Positions 1-20,756 of a stretch of DNA of 64,000 nt are shown piece after piece. A model generated the notes under the pieces. It had not been told where the DNA came from and did no database searches. It saw only the letters and a list, made by a program, of their open reading frames with translations. The position numbers and the translations under genes are program-made. Origin of the DNA: Cristatella mucedo (Eukaryota > Bryozoa > Phylactolaemata > Cristatellidae); contig WPIO01000093.1 of the NCBI GenBank assembly GCA_009760855.2, positions 1,006,001-1,070,000 on the forward strand. The letters are read 5' to 3'. Position 1 is the stretch's first letter. Each line of letters begins with the position of its first letter.

Positions 1-1232
1 TTCGTCCTTCATGCAGCAGCCACCAAATCAAGCACCGAAAGGTTACTGCTTCTGCAGTCCGGTCGCATCGAGCGTCGTGGCCAACGCCCGACGCCACGAG
101 CCGAGGCTGCTTCCTGTGTCCGCGAAAGTGAACTCGTGAATAATTTACGACAGCATACCCTGTAGACCTGGGGTTTGGCTCTGCTTCGAGAATGCTTGGC
201 TCGCTAGCAGCTCACTTCCATTGCATGCATGTACTGCTCAATAAGCTTGGCACGATTTAGACTTTCGCGGCTAAGATGTGCGAAGGATACCGGTACAGGC
301 CCAGTTCGTGCACGATGGGACGCTGAGAGGCCCCCCATCACAAGAAAGCCGAAAAGCACTACTTTGATGGCAGGCCAATCATTCATCATGGGGCGTTCAA
401 GGGAGCATTGTGCATTTTTGTTTTTATTGATCTGTCGTGGGCAAACGAGCTTGCCGGGTTACTTTGCACTCATTATTCGTCTGACAGCACCCATTGTGTG
501 CATCGCTCGGATCATTATTATGTGACCATCATCAGAGCATCTCAAAAATAACGGCAAGGCCGCGCCAAGCAAGAGGATGTTACAGCATATCATTTCACAC
601 ACAACAAAGCCCAGAAGACCACCCGTGGCAATAAAAACGCCGAATGCAGGGGGGCGATTCAACTGGCTGCAGACGCACTTAACTAACCATATAACCGATG
701 GCTGCAGTTTGACGAACATTTGGGCGCCTCACCTCGCTCGCAATGGCAAGACAGAAAACAGCTAAACGCAGAACAGCAGCACACGACACAAAACAAAGAT
801 TCTTACACCGCCGGCGGACTGCTTGCTAAGAGGGAAGCTATGCAAGCGAGCTTCCCTGAGCAGGTCATAGCACTTCCACTGCCTGCTAGTTCCGCTGGTC
901 CGGCTCAAACCGCCAAGGTCACGTTTCCTCCGTTTGCAGCTCGAAAGCCGAAGGACAGCACCTGTGCCAACAACGGTGCAGCTGCTGTGCAGCAGGGAAC
1001 TCCGCCGTCGACGTACCAGCCTGGCGCCCTGGCGCTCTACCGGCTCAGGCAGCCGTGCAGCATGAGGTCAGACGACAATGCCCCGACTAACAGTGTGCGA
1101 GGTAGTGACACCGAGTCGACAAAATGCAACCGAAACCACCGAATGCAGAAGACACGAATAGGAAGGTCCCTGGCAGAAACGGCTAATCCGGAAAACCTGT
1201 GCAGGGCACCGAGCTGGAAGCAAGGCGCACGG
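1..1232. other. PDCL downstream flank, no confident gene
   Basis: No gene is recognised here. The segment lies downstream of the PDCL stop codon and probably holds its 3' UTR. Several frames stay open, including a plus-strand frame of about 180 codons at 720-1268 that runs antisense into the last PDCL exon, but none resembles a known protein. At roughly 50-135 short open stretches on both strands could be terminal exons of a neighbouring gene; they are too short to call. Confidence 0.4.
423..428 (-). terminator. candidate PDCL polyadenylation signal
   Basis: The minus strand reads AATAAA here, about 800 bp downstream of the PDCL stop codon. No closer canonical signal was noticed. Assignment to PDCL is inference; transcript ends would decide. 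Confidence 0.3.
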
Positions 1233-2140
1233 CTAGTCCACGTCGAAGTCGCTGTCGCCGTCTGCTGACTCGTGACTCCTCTGTCGTATCTTGGACGAAT
1301 TCACCCGAGGTCCTTCGGATGGCAACAGGCCGTGTCTGTCGATGAGTAAAATATAGAAATCTGTTAACTGCCCTGCCGTTGGCCGCTGGTAACGAGCTAC
1401 AGCGCATGCGGGGAGGGGATGGTCTGCGCTGCCGCAGTGAGGCAGTGAAGCAGTGAAGCCATAGATGGTAGGTCGAGAGAATGCCTTCGAGTCAGAATGA
1501 GGAGTGCACAAGCCGCCGGTACTCACGTGTGCAGCTCCTGCTCCACGTCGTCAGCGTAAAAGTCACTCCCTCCGAGATCGGCAGTCATGCCGACGAGGCT
1601 CGTCACCAGCTCCCCGGCCTTGTAGGCGAGCAACGCCGGCACGCCCAGTTTACGCTATCGTTGTGACAAAGAAAAGGGGGCTAAATCACTACTCGGCGAC
1701 TGTGTGCAAATAGACATGCACTTTCGTGCAGGCAGGTGCGGGGCTAAACACGCGAAAAATGAGCGCAAAAAGAGCACCGAGAGTGGGCTCTCGTCGACTG
1801 GCAGGTGCACCGGAACCAAGCTCCAGACTCGAGCGGGAGTGCCATCCTACATCAGAAGCGAGACGGGCGAACTCGTGCCACGAGACCACGACGATCGAGG
1901 AATGCTTGTGTATTGTGGGACGGATGCAATGCTTAACGACACAGCCATGCACTAGCGAGGGATGAGAGGAGCAACACACAGACAGAGATCAAAACGAGAG
2001 AAATAACTGCAGATACAAAGACTGGCAGACACTCGGTCAGAGGAAAGATAGGGAGAGAATAGACAAAAAGTGAGAGAGAGAGCAAAAGAGAGTGAGGGAG
2101 AGAGAGAGGAAGGGAGTAAGAGGGAGAGAGCAAAAGAGAG

Positions 2141-2214
<74 letters not shown>

Positions 2215-5200
2215 GAGTGATATATTGATTAGCAGTGACAAGGAAAGAGGGAGAGAGGCAACAAGATGATGCACGAGATAGAGACCGAGAGACATAGATA
2301 GAGTTAACCGGGAGAAGACACGACACTATGAGATCTCACTTACGAAGCGAGAGCTCAAATTGACTTGACTGGCTTTAATTGCACAGAACTTCACGGTTGG
2401 ATAGCTGTTGGCAAGGCAGCTTAAACACCGTGCCATCGCATGACAGGCTTCGACGTCCTGAAACAGAAAGCAAGCATGCACAGGACGAGCAACACGGAGG
2501 GCAACGAGGTTGGTGCACTTGTTGGATGCCGCTGGCGAGCGAAAATCACAAAGCACACACTGGCCAGAGCTGGTCAGCACAGCAGTCGTGCAGCCGCCCG
2601 ACGATGCAGGCACCGACCAGCCAGCGCCGAAGCAGAAGCGGGCAGCGAACCCCTAGTAGCTGCATGAGTAAACTCGAACACGCATGATCAAGCCGCACTG
2701 CAAGCTTAGAGGGCCACTTTTCTAGCCGAGACAGCTGTGACCTATATTGCAGCTGTGACCCCCTTGTCAACACGCAAGCACACTCACTAGCGAGCAGTGC
2801 GAGGTTGCGGGCTCAAGAACTACGGCCCCGGCCACTGTTCGCACGTTAGTGCGATAATAATTACAATATTAATAAGATGCCTTAAGAAGACTCAATTTCT
2901 TTCTAGGCACCTTACACAGCTGGATAGGAAGTGTGCAACCGAGAGCTGTGCACGCTGCACTTTCGCTTCACAGCCGCTCATCAAAGACTGCCACAGTTCC
3001 TGTGGCGATCAAAAAGCAAACAACACAGTAGATAGGAAAGGACTGACGGGCTGGCGAGCAAAGGAACAGCTGTTCCAGGCTACTTCTCTCCCCCCCCCCT
3101 CTGTGGCCCGCCGCTCTCCTGACACAGCAGTTCAGACCACTTACGTCCTCATAAATGTGAACGATGACGGTGGTCTGCTGCTTTTCATCGTCGATGGCCT
3201 GCAGAAATTCGTCCTGCGTGCGCAGCACGTGGACACTGCCAAAAGTGGGCCTGCAGCAAGCAGAGATATCACACCGGCTAGACATTGCCGACAACAGCCA
3301 GCTGCGACTCTTCAACGGCAGATTTGCTGTGCGGAAACTAAGCAGCAGCAGCAGCAGAGCCTGCAAGTCGCAGCGCACCGGCAGCTTTAGTCGGCTGCCC
3401 TCTCTTTGTAGCTTTTTTTTTGCTGCTCCATCAAATCATCGCGCACCGTTGAAGCGCACGGACTCTGCCTGACTCCTGCCCCGCCGTAGGACGGGCCCGC
3501 CTCACGCGCCTGCGACGCGCGCCTGCGGCACAGGCACCTGTTGGCGAGCTGCTGCAGCCGCATCTCCTCGATGCGCTTCTCCCGATACTGCTTCAGAAAC
3601 TCTTCGTCGCTGTCGTCCGACAGCGAGGCCTTCTGCGCAGCTCTCTCCGCCTCGAGAATTCGTTCGCGCTCCTCGTCCAGCTGGGCGGCGGCGGCGAGGG
3701 AAACACTAGCAATGCTGACATGCAACAATGCCAACGCTGCTCTCCGCCCACGCTGCGGCTGCAGGCAGGGGCGGAGGCATGGGCCAGGGCATCGATTCAA
3801 GGCCACAGCCACTAACTCGGCAAGCAGAGGCAGTGTGCCAGCAGCAGCAGCAGCGAGCTCACGCACGTGCGAGCGGCAGGTGAAGGCCAGCTTCTTTGTC
3901 AGAGCGGAGCGCTCTTTCTCCTGCTCCTGCCTCATCTCTGTCTCCAGCTGCTTGAACTTCCGCCAGTCTTCGATCACTCCTTTTGGGCCAGTCTACAAGC
4001 ACGGCAGAAACGAGCACGTCCGAGCTCCTTGCTCTGGGCGACAAAGCAAACCATTGCGGACAACGGACGACAGGGCAACACGGTACCAGTGTACAGCTGC
4101 CGGCCGCCAACAGTAGCGGGCAACGAACCGCGCGCGCACACACACACACACACGCACACACTCTCTCTCCCTCTCTTTCTCTCACACACTCTCTCTTTCT
4201 CTCTCTTCTCCCACCTCACGCAAAATAGCCTTCTAACCATACGGCTGAATGTGGGTGAGAAGATGGTGGAAGAGCCTTAACGCGATCGGCAGGGCAGCAG
4301 CAATGGTTTCCCTGCCCTGGTAGAAAGTGGAGTGGCCTTCATGTGGCAAGCAGCCTCTACCACGAGAAAAAACTGACAATTTGAAGGACATGGTCAGCTG
4401 CTGCCAAGAAGCAAGCTGCATAACCTAAAGAGATTTGATGGTCAACTGACAGGAAACCAAGTGACCATTTAAATGTAATTCATTTGTACAGTGCCCTAAG
4501 AGAACTGAATGTCTATTCAGGTGCTTCGCATATGCCGAGAGGGGGTCGAGCCCACGACCCCATTCATCACATGCATCCATTCACCTTGACCTTGGTAGAG
4601 GCAAGCGCCTTAATCACTGGGCTAAACCAGCGAGCACCATTACGCAACTGCTTAAAGAGACACTGCCAAGAGCGATAACCCGGTTGAAGGACTGCAAACT
4701 AGAGGATGGCAACATCAAACATTCTAAGCAAATCAAAGATGCCGATGCAGCCAGTGAGCGAGCGAACAAGCTGGCAACCGTAAGTGCTGCCTCCACTGCC
4801 TGTGCCCACTCATAGCGGCACAGAATGGGCAAGCGCAGGAGTCAAACGCTGCTGCCTAACCAAAAGTATCTAAAAAAAACCTAACCAAAAGTGGCTGCTC
4901 CGGAGAGTGCATCTAAAACAGACCGAGTTCAACGATGCAGTTTGCAACCGAGCATCTCCAGCGGTCGGTCGCTGCTGGCGCTGACGCCAGCAGGAAGCAT
5001 CTGGCGTCACTGCCGGGCGAACAGCCACGGCAGGCCGGCAGCACCGAGCACCAATCAAAGCATGCGCCCCCGCGGCTTTTCAATGCCTTCCACGCTGCCC
5101 GAGCTCTCTTGCGCTTGTCTGCACACATTAAACTCGAGCTAGCGGCCACTGAGCAAGTCAATAGGCACGTGCACGCTGCCCAGTGGCCCCGAGCACGGCC

Positions 5201-6072
5201 CCGAGCACGACACTCGGTCTGCAGGCAAAGTCCGATCCACACTGTCACCGACCAGGCCGATTTCACCGGACACTTTCACTCAGACACTTTCACCGGAAAC
5301 ACCAGCTGTAAAAATCCGTCTTCCGGCAGGCTCTTTGAATTGGCTGGCCGTGCTTCATTATTAAATATTAATATAAATCGGGAGGGAGCTTGCAGGTGCA
5401 AAATTAAACGATCCATAACACTACAGAGGGCAGTCGGCAGACGTTCGCCTTCCAAGTCACAGAGTCAGGAGAAAAGTTCCCTCGTTTCGCAATAAGCCTG
5501 TGATATTCAGGAACGCAACTCCACGAGAGTCTAACGTAAAAGAAGGTTGCGGCTACTGCGTCGAACGCTCGCCGGCGGCTGCAAAAGTTTGGGAAAAGTC
5601 CGAGTCGAACTCGGACCTCCAATGCTACTTGCTTGCCGGTAGGGAACGTGTGCGGTTGGGCGACAGCAGCCGTTCAATAACCACCTCCTCCGACGCTGCG
5701 ACCACGGCTCGCGCCGTACAGCTTAGTGAAAAGCGTTTGAGTTGGGCCAAGCTCGGATTACCGAAGCAGTCCTGCGCGATGAATTTGTGCAAGCAGAGCA
5801 GAACATACGCGGGAAACAATTTTTGCGTCGCAGTCGCCGGCAGTGAAGGTTTACCCAAGCTCACTACATGCGGCAGGCACACTTACGTTTGTCGACGGAT
5901 TTCCAGCGGCTCCCGAGACGGCAGGCTGTGAAGATCGAGCCCCGCCGCGACGATCGTCGACACTCGCGGCACTGTCTTCCGGGCCACTGTCCTCATCTTC
6001 CTCGCTAGAACTGCAGTAGTTGTGCTCTTTCTCACCAAGCAGCTTGTCATCCAAACTCAATGATCCAGCCAT
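1233..6072 (-). CDS. PDCL: Phosducin-like protein (PhLP1), 7 coding exons
   Basis: Phosducin-like proteins act in the cytosol with the CCT chaperonin to assemble G-protein beta-gamma dimers. Coding exons on the minus strand: 6072-5887, 3992-3867, 3680-3538, 3250-3145, 2457-2344, 1654-1527, 1335-1233. All splice with GT-AG and their phases match, summing to 906 bp, 301 codons plus stop, the usual PhLP1 length. Residues 1-29 carry the conserved LDDKLLGEK start and an acidic serine cluster (SSSEEDEDS) like the CK2 site of PhLP1. Exon 2 carries the TGPKGVIEDWRKFKQLE helix that contacts G-beta in the family. Exons 4-6 form the thioredoxin-like fold (HIYED, YPTVKFC, GVPALLAYKAGEL). The acidic C-terminus ends DSDFDVD. 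Two donors (after exons 2 and 3) are gtgcgt and gtgcct, weaker than consensus. The start is the first ATG of the conserved N-terminus. The gene is head-to-head with PPIL1. Identification is firm; exact exon ends are inferred. Confidence 0.93.
2141..2212. repeat. (AG)n microsatellite in PDCL intron
   Basis: About 70 bp of uninterrupted AG dinucleotides in the intron between exons 5 and 6, inside a longer purine-rich tract from about 2040. It creates spurious Ser/Leu-repeat ORFs on the minus strand. Confidence 0.95.
4136..4210. repeat. CA/CT-rich simple repeat
   Basis: A short (CA)n run grades into interrupted (CT)n in PDCL intron 1. Low-complexity sequence with no coding value. Confidence 0.85.
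4472..4640 (-). repeat. tRNA-derived SINE, family A
   Basis: Read on the minus strand, the copy starts with a tRNA-like A-box region (TGGTTTAGCCCAGTG), then a B-box-like GGGTCGACCCC-type stretch, and ends with the family 3' tail containing CTCTTAGGGC. It lies in PDCL intron 1. tRNA derivation is inferred from box A/B spacing. Confidence 0.75.
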
Positions 6073-6421
6073 AGGTAGCGACCGGTAGCCGGAATCGCGG
6101 TTGATTGTAGCCTGGCTAGTTGTCGGAACTCCGGTTAGCAGCCTGACCGCCCTCCTGAGCCGCAGATGTCTGCTCCAACACGACGAAATCGTTAGCGCGC
6201 ATAACTATAGCGTCCTCAGTATGCCTCCAAAGGATCGCAATTATTAAGGATAAATGAGCAACAAAATATTGATTTAAATTACCAAATGATTAGAGATCCA
6301 CAACAGCACTGTCAGCCAACAGCCGCCAGCCCCGAACGGTCGACTTACATACAGCGAGCCCCTTTCTACTTCATGCGCAGCGATTCGCATATTTTCTCTT
6401 GGGTTCGTTTGGTTGCTGAGC
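6073..6421. promoter_or_regulatory. Shared bidirectional promoter of PDCL and PPIL1
   Basis: The two start codons are divergent and 349 bp apart, so both 5' UTRs and core promoters must fit here unless unseen upstream exons exist. No clear TATA box was found at either end. The promoter role is inferred from arrangement alone. Confidence 0.6.
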
Positions 6422-14214
<7,793 letters not shown>

Positions 14215-14650
14215 GCCGTCGGCGACTTCTCTTGAGCAGGAGGCACACCTTTGCTTTCCTCGTCAGCAGGGTCGCAGTCGCCGCCCTGTCTGCGGCGCGT
14301 TGCTGCAGGCTGCTGAGTTTTGCTATGACCTGGCCACTTTTTTGAAGCTCCCGCGAGCTTTTTTCCTCGTTCCTTCATTTGAGTTCTTGGCTGCTCACTT
14401 GCTGGCCGTGCGACTGGCTTGAATCTTATCCATCTGCTGTTAGGGCACTGCCGTGCAACCCCCTTTCCCTAACCCCTCGCAGGATCCTGTCACGTCTCCT
14501 CGTGCCAGAGCTTTAGCAGCCGGGCGTGTGGTGGTGCTGCCTGGGTTAGCCAACCTAACCGAATGAGGTCGGCTCTGCCTCTCCTAGTGCTACTCTTCTT
14601 TTTGCCATCCTGCCGTGACAAGAACCTCGATTTGTTGGCCAAGATTCGTG

Positions 14651-14656
14651 AATAAA
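14651..14656 (+). terminator. PPIL1 polyadenylation signal
   Basis: Canonical AATAAA about 437 bp after the PPIL1 stop codon on the same strand; no earlier copy was noticed in the 3' UTR. Confidence 0.65.
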
Positions 14657-14919
14657 CGCCTCGGCTATACCGTATGTGTCGATTCTTTTTTGGGATCCAG
14701 CTTTCGCCTTGTCCATGCAAGCACTGATTGGTTGGCCACTTTCTTATTGACCTGCTGCTGCTTCGGTGCTGCTTGCGTGTGCCTTCAGGCTAGGTCGTCC
14801 TCAGCCGCCCATCGTTAGCCACGTAATTATTATGTCCTTACACTCAAGTCTTGCCCTTGTATCATTAAAAAAAGATGTTGTTAGGTCCTTTATTAAGTTG
14901 CTGACACTAGGCCAGGAGA

Positions 14920-15440
14920 ACTAGAGCAAATTCACCCCAGTGTCCCAACTGCCATTCCTGGCAAAGACACTGGAACTCGTAGTGGTAGACCAGCTATACT
15001 CGTATATCAAAACCTCAAACCTGCAAGTGAGCAGGCTTTAGAGCTAATCACTTCGCTGAGTCATTATCTGCCGTGAGTGTATAGTGGTCTTTTTGGGAAT
15101 ACTGACTAATGGAGTGTCTCCCTGCTAGTTCTGTTGGATCTCCCTGTAGTGTTTGATACAATGGATCACTAAGCCCATCTTGAGCACGTATTATCTTTGC
15201 TGGGCACCACTGAAACTGTACTGCAATTGCATAGGTGCTATTGCATGCTGCTACTAACCACATTTGCATGCTGACCCTGTGCATGTCACCCCTAACCATG
15301 TTATTCGTGTTGTTTGTTTATCAAGCATGATATTACTCACCATTTAATTGCATTTCCCTTTGCAGCAAATGTAAAGCGCCTAGAAAGAGATTGAGTTCTC
15401 TGAGTGCGCTTTATCAAGTGCATTATTATTATTATTATCG
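14920..15440 (+). mobile_element. Internally deleted LINE, ATT-tail family
   Basis: The left part encodes an RT-like PISQLPFLAKTLELVV stretch. The right part is the family 3' end (GCAAATGTAAAGCGCC followed by ATT repeats). The middle of the RT is missing. Confidence 0.7.
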
Positions 15441-15589
15441 TAGCTGGAGATTTCAGAGAATGGATGTCTACGGCGAGTGGTCATCAAGGTAACCTTTAGA
15501 TTGTGAGGTACACTAGGAAACCGTTATATGTCCACTTCTTTTCAAAATATATCCACCTTGTGTGTATTTGCCTCTATGTATTTTCCAAG

Positions 15590-16200
15590 TACAGTTCAGG
15601 CTTTCATTTTAATGCATATGACATACTGCTGTACCTCGCGTTGGATGGCAGCAAACGTTCTCAAATTGAATAATTGAATCATTATGGACAAACCTAGTGT
15701 TATTCAGTAATTGGAAAGCCTAATCCTCAAAAGTGGGCTCGATCAACATATCTCCTGTAGCATCTGCGAAAAATCTGGATGTCCTGTTCCAAAGTGACCT
15801 TTCACTAGATGACCACATCAGTTCCTCAGCTACGTTTCCCTAATTTCAGCAATGTTGTATGTACATACAGGAATATAAAGGCATTTAAGGTTCTGTCACT
15901 TACTTTTAGGTTCTTTCATTCTCTGGCTCTAGCCTACCTATAAGAACTACTCCCCCACCAGGCGAAGAATCGTACAACCGCTGTTCTGACTCGAATCGTT
16001 TAGCTATTCCTCGTACGAACCTCAAAACCGTTGAAGGCCGTGCCTTTAGTTCGTACGCTTCCAAAGCCTGCAACTCACTACCGATGCAAGTCGCAATGAC
16101 CCCTGACATAAAGACATTAAAAATATCTTAAAACGCACCTGTTTATTACAGCATTTGGTGGGTCTTTGTGATTCATCTTTCATGTGCATGTACCTCCTTA
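15590..16200 (+). mobile_element. LINE RT fragment, ATT-tail family
   Basis: Degenerate reading frames match the RT segment preserved on the minus strand at 61.8-62.3 kb (a PSVIQ-like stretch, then SLDDHISS), followed by the C-terminal region. Frames are broken. Confidence 0.6.
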
Positions 16201-16312
16201 CACTAAGCTTACACTGAGGTTACTTACGCTTACCAAGTTTCTCAGATAGGGAAAGACACGACAGCCCGTGCTAATTTGAACCACTTCTAGGTCAGTTTTA
16301 CTCGTACGTGAC

Positions 16313-16315
<3 letters not shown>

Positions 16316-16376
<61 letters not shown>

Positions 16377-16386
16377 GAGAGAGAGA
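16316..16386. repeat. (TA)n microsatellite with short GA run
   Basis: About 55 bp of alternating TA followed by a short GA run. Accounts for the Tyr/Ile-repeat frames here. Confidence 0.95.
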
Positions 16387-16599
16387 GTATGTACTGATAT
16401 AAAGCAGAAATTACCCTTGTATAAACCTGTATATATAGGGCCAAAATAGCTGGCCCAAAAATCCCCGAACCTTGGAATTTGCACAAACAAAAAACTGATT
16501 GATTTTGAAAAAATCACAACCAAAAAATACTAGCACTATTTAAGATTAATAGGAAGAACTAAATGTACCAAATTGTGCATGTTGCCAACTGTGTTAGCT

Positions 16600-17140
16600 T
16601 ACTAGGTTCGAAAAAAATGCAAAGGTAACTTGTTTGGTAGCTTCATGTGGGTTCGGAAACAGTTGCAGTTTTCGAAGGATAGTTTTTGGCAGCACAAACA
16701 GAACACGACATAGTAAGAATTGTTCTGGTATGCCAGGCATCTCTTACTCAAAAAATATGCCTCTCGATGACCAGGTCAGACACTAGTTCAGGAGTTGTTA
16801 AGGTTTGAGTAATCTGATTTTGCCCATGTGCTGACTTAGGCCAGACCTGGTTTGAGAATATGCAAGAAATCAGTAGTGCAGTTGCAGCAAGAAAATAAGA
16901 GTTGTAGAGCCGTATGCAACTAATTTAGAAGTCTTGGAAGTCGTCTGAGATGCCCAAACCATGGTGACCTGCGTTAGAGAGTGTTTGTTCACAGAAATTA
17001 TGAGAAGTTAGTTTCGTTTAGTGCGCGTGCATTTAGCAAAGTGAGAGGGCCAAGATCGAAGAGCTAAGAAGAACTCATTTTAAAGAGCCATTTAATTCCT
17101 TTTCTATCAGAAATCTCTGTTGGGTAGGAATTCCTTTAAT
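16600..17140 (+). repeat. Dispersed repeat, copy 1
   Basis: Shares several ordered blocks with 18840-19270, for example an AACAGTTGCAGTTTTCGA-like stretch followed by an AGAACACGAC-like stretch. Family unknown, no coding potential seen. The rest of 17140-17700 shows nothing recognisable. Confidence 0.5.
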
Positions 17141-17724
17141 CTGCTGGGTCGTCGATTTCTCCCATCTCTTCAAATCGTATCACGTGCCTACAATTGTGCA
17201 TGCTTACATTAGCATGCTTTTAACTCTCGATGGTTGCTGACAAAATGCCCTAAATGGTTGTTTCGATACATTTTTAGATAGGCGAATACTCTGGACTTTG
17301 TATGCATCTAATAAATTTTACACTGCAGTGCTCCGACGGTACTAGGAAATATATGGGCGAGCAAAAAGCTCGTTCGCTGTGATTTTAATAACAATTACTG
17401 AATTTAATAATAATTTAATGAAAAACATGTTGCACGAACTTTTTCCTTAACTTTAGAATATTCGTCGAGAATGGTGACTAAGTCATAAAAAGGAATTTTC
17501 CCCAGAGACTCCATATCTGAATAATAGCGCATTTTTTGCACCTGGTAAGAAATCGCGGAGTAGGCATGCACGACGTCTTGAAAATATTGCTAACTCAACA
17601 AATCCTGTGCTCCGGTTCTCTGGTTAAATTTCTTTGCCCACAGTTTATGAAAAAAACTGCAATATCCGAGGCTAAATCTTGAAACCAAGGACTCGCGGAT
17701 TTTTTGGACCAGCATTATATAAAC

Positions 17725-17888
<164 letters not shown>

Positions 17889-18839
17889 GTTTGTTTATGC
17901 CAGTGTATTTATACTAGTGCAGACTCATGACAAATCAATGAACGATAATTGGATTAGCAAAGCTGAAATATAAAAATGAAATCCCTACGTTGTTTGTCAT
18001 TCAAGTTGTTGTGGGCATATGTTAGGCTCTCTTTTGTACGATTCCATTCCTATCACAGAAGAGATGTGTTGCTCGAAAACAAACTCTCGTCTTGTTAAAT
18101 TTCCTTGTCAAATTTACCTAGAAGAGATAGGGAGAACGTTAAGCGCTTACTTAAATTTGAATTGGCGCTTTCGCAATGTTCATTTTCATGCAATTTCCCG
18201 CGCTATCAATTCGCGGCACCTCGAGTTGCGTTCAACTAGTGCCTTGCATACTTGCAGCTGCCTTACATATGAAACTCAAAGATCTACAATCCTTCCACTG
18301 TTCTAGAATTCTTCCATTTTTCTTGAAAAGTGATTGTTCATTAAAAAATATTGTGGTAATGAATTGAATATGTAGAATCCATTGAACAAGTTTCGGGCGA
18401 ACGCGAACCATATTCTCATCATTCGACATTTGATCATGCAACCTTTCGTTTCAACTATAAGATTGATTTAATAATGTATGGTCTTACTTTAAAATTATAG
18501 TAAGAATTCAATAGCCGATTTTATTTTTAATGTATAACTGTTTACTTTCCTTGCTTATTTGAATTCGCAAATTGAAGGGGCTCTCTTCTCATTGGCCAGC
18601 GCCGGCTTGCGGATCAGGGGAGACTAGCGCTTACTTAACGGACAGGACTCTTATGCATTAAAAATACATGTAAAGCTGGCCGCAAAAATGTGCACACCTT
18701 GGAACTGTAAGACAAAGCATCAATCGTCGCACAATGTAAGGCAAACAATGCTAACGGAAGTTGGGATTGGTAAATGGAAGCATATGTGTTTCTAGGAGCT
18801 TTTCGTGTCACTAGATCGGTTACCCTACTGGTGCTGAGA

Positions 18840-19270
18840 AAAGTCTAAGCGAACTTGTTTGTTGGTTTCAAAAAGTCCGAAAACAGTTGCGATTTTCGAG
18901 GATGGATTTTAATAGTGTGATGAGAACATGACGGAGTAGAATTTATTGGGGATGCCGAGTATTATTCCCACATAAGATGAGATGTCCGGGTTTTGTGTAT
19001 GCATTAGTCGTAGGCAAAACGTGGCTCGTGACTATCGGCTATGTCAGAAATCGGCGGCGCAGTTTAAGCAAGAAACCGGTCATCTACGGTTCCTGATAAG
19101 AAAACAGGACTTGTGCAAACGTGAAAATCTGCTACATGAGTCATGGAAACATCCAAGACGACAAAATCGTAGTGATCTGCATGCATTTAAAAGGGCCCAT
19201 TGAAGTGATTAGACTCGAGTTCAATTTAGTAAATGATCTTGGCAAACGAGCTAGTTAAGACCTAAAACTA
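18840..19270 (+). repeat. Dispersed repeat, copy 2
   Basis: Diverged direct copy of 16600-17140, same orientation, about 2.2 kb downstream. The remaining sequence between 17.9 and 20.27 kb is AT-rich and shows no gene. Confidence 0.5.
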
Positions 19271-20275
19271 AGTTGAAGAATTGTTATCCTTTTTAATCAG
19301 AAAACGCTTTTTTATGGTTTATCCTTTGTACAGCTGCACATGTAATGCACCTGAATATAAATTCAGTTCTCTTAATCACTATACACATGAATTGTGTAGC
19401 ATAAATATATATATATATTGCTATTTTTTCTTCTTGCGTCAATCCAAACCATTTATGGTTGAGCATGCAAAAAGTAGCTTAATTCAAATTCTTTATTGCT
19501 ACCATGAAATATCAAACGCAGTCGTTGAGATGCGTTTGTACAGATGGGGATAGGCCGTAGCATCAAGTATATTTTACTTTATTGTTCTGACGGCGGTTCA
19601 AAATAACATCTTTAAAAAATAGCAACTATTTGGAGGCCAGGGGTTGCTCTAGTTACTGCAAAAAGCTTATTTCAAGTGTTTACCCGCTTAAGATAATGTA
19701 AGCAAACCCAGGTGCTAGCATGTATGGTTTGTTACCGATACTGGTAAGTCTTATGAATTCTATGTTTAGGCTAAAATTTTTATTGAGAGTTTATAAGTCG
19801 CTTAAATATTTGAAGTCATATCTTGTTTCCCGAGATATGTCAATTTTTCAGTTCAACTCTATATATACAGCACATACGTGTTAATGCATATAAAGCGTAT
19901 ATCTACCTACACTAATATGTATTGCATGTACAGTTATGTACTTACTTGCCTAGTATTTATGCTGTACCTCCCTGTCTGTGTACGTATAAGCGTGGGTTGC
20001 CATCTGCTGCTTCACACATCCATAGTGCGAGAGCTTCATGAACGCATTTACAGTGGAAGTGGCTTTCGGTTCGTATACAATCGCCGCAAGAATTTCCTTG
20101 ACGAAATAAATAAAAGGGAAGAAGCATAGCTGACATTAAAAAAAGAAGCGAGCGTGCAGCAGCAGCAGCAGGAGAGATAATATCGCCACTGAGCAAATAT
20201 TTCGGGAGTAATTTTGAGCTCCAGCTACCGCAGACGAAGAGCCGCTGTCACCAACACTAAATATAGGTAGATAGG

Positions 20276-20425
20276 TATAATTCATTTGTATAGCGCCCTA
20301 AGAGAACTTATTATCTCTATTCGACTGCTTCACGTATGCCACTTGGCTCGAGCCCGCGACATCGGTCGTCAAATACATTAACATTGACCTTGGTCGAAGC
20401 GAGCTCCTTAATCGCAGTTATTTAA
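20276..20425 (-). repeat. tRNA-derived SINE, family A
   Basis: Minus-oriented, near full length: tail side TTCATTTGTATAGCGCCC on the plus strand, B-box region GGCTCGAGCCCGCG and a partial A-box end. Confidence 0.8.
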
Positions 20426-20756
20426 GTGACAGTGACAGGTACAGCTAATTAATTGGCCCAAGAGACCCAGAGGGCCCGACCGGAAGATGAGACTGGTACT
20501 GGAGATCGGCTCATCAAGGCCGGAAGGAGCTAAGCCGTGGTGGACGACGTGGTTCAAAGTAAGAACTTTTTCTTTTTACCTCATCGCATCCACGATCACT
20601 ACCTCTGTTTACGCTCAGTTCGCCACCTCGGAGTCTGGGGCCAGTTGAGCGCTAATCTAGTCCTAAACTACATCTGTATCCCCTACCGGCCAAGATGATG
20701 CTATGGCGGCTACAGCATCCGGGCCCCAGAAGAGGAGCTATACCAATTTAGCCTCC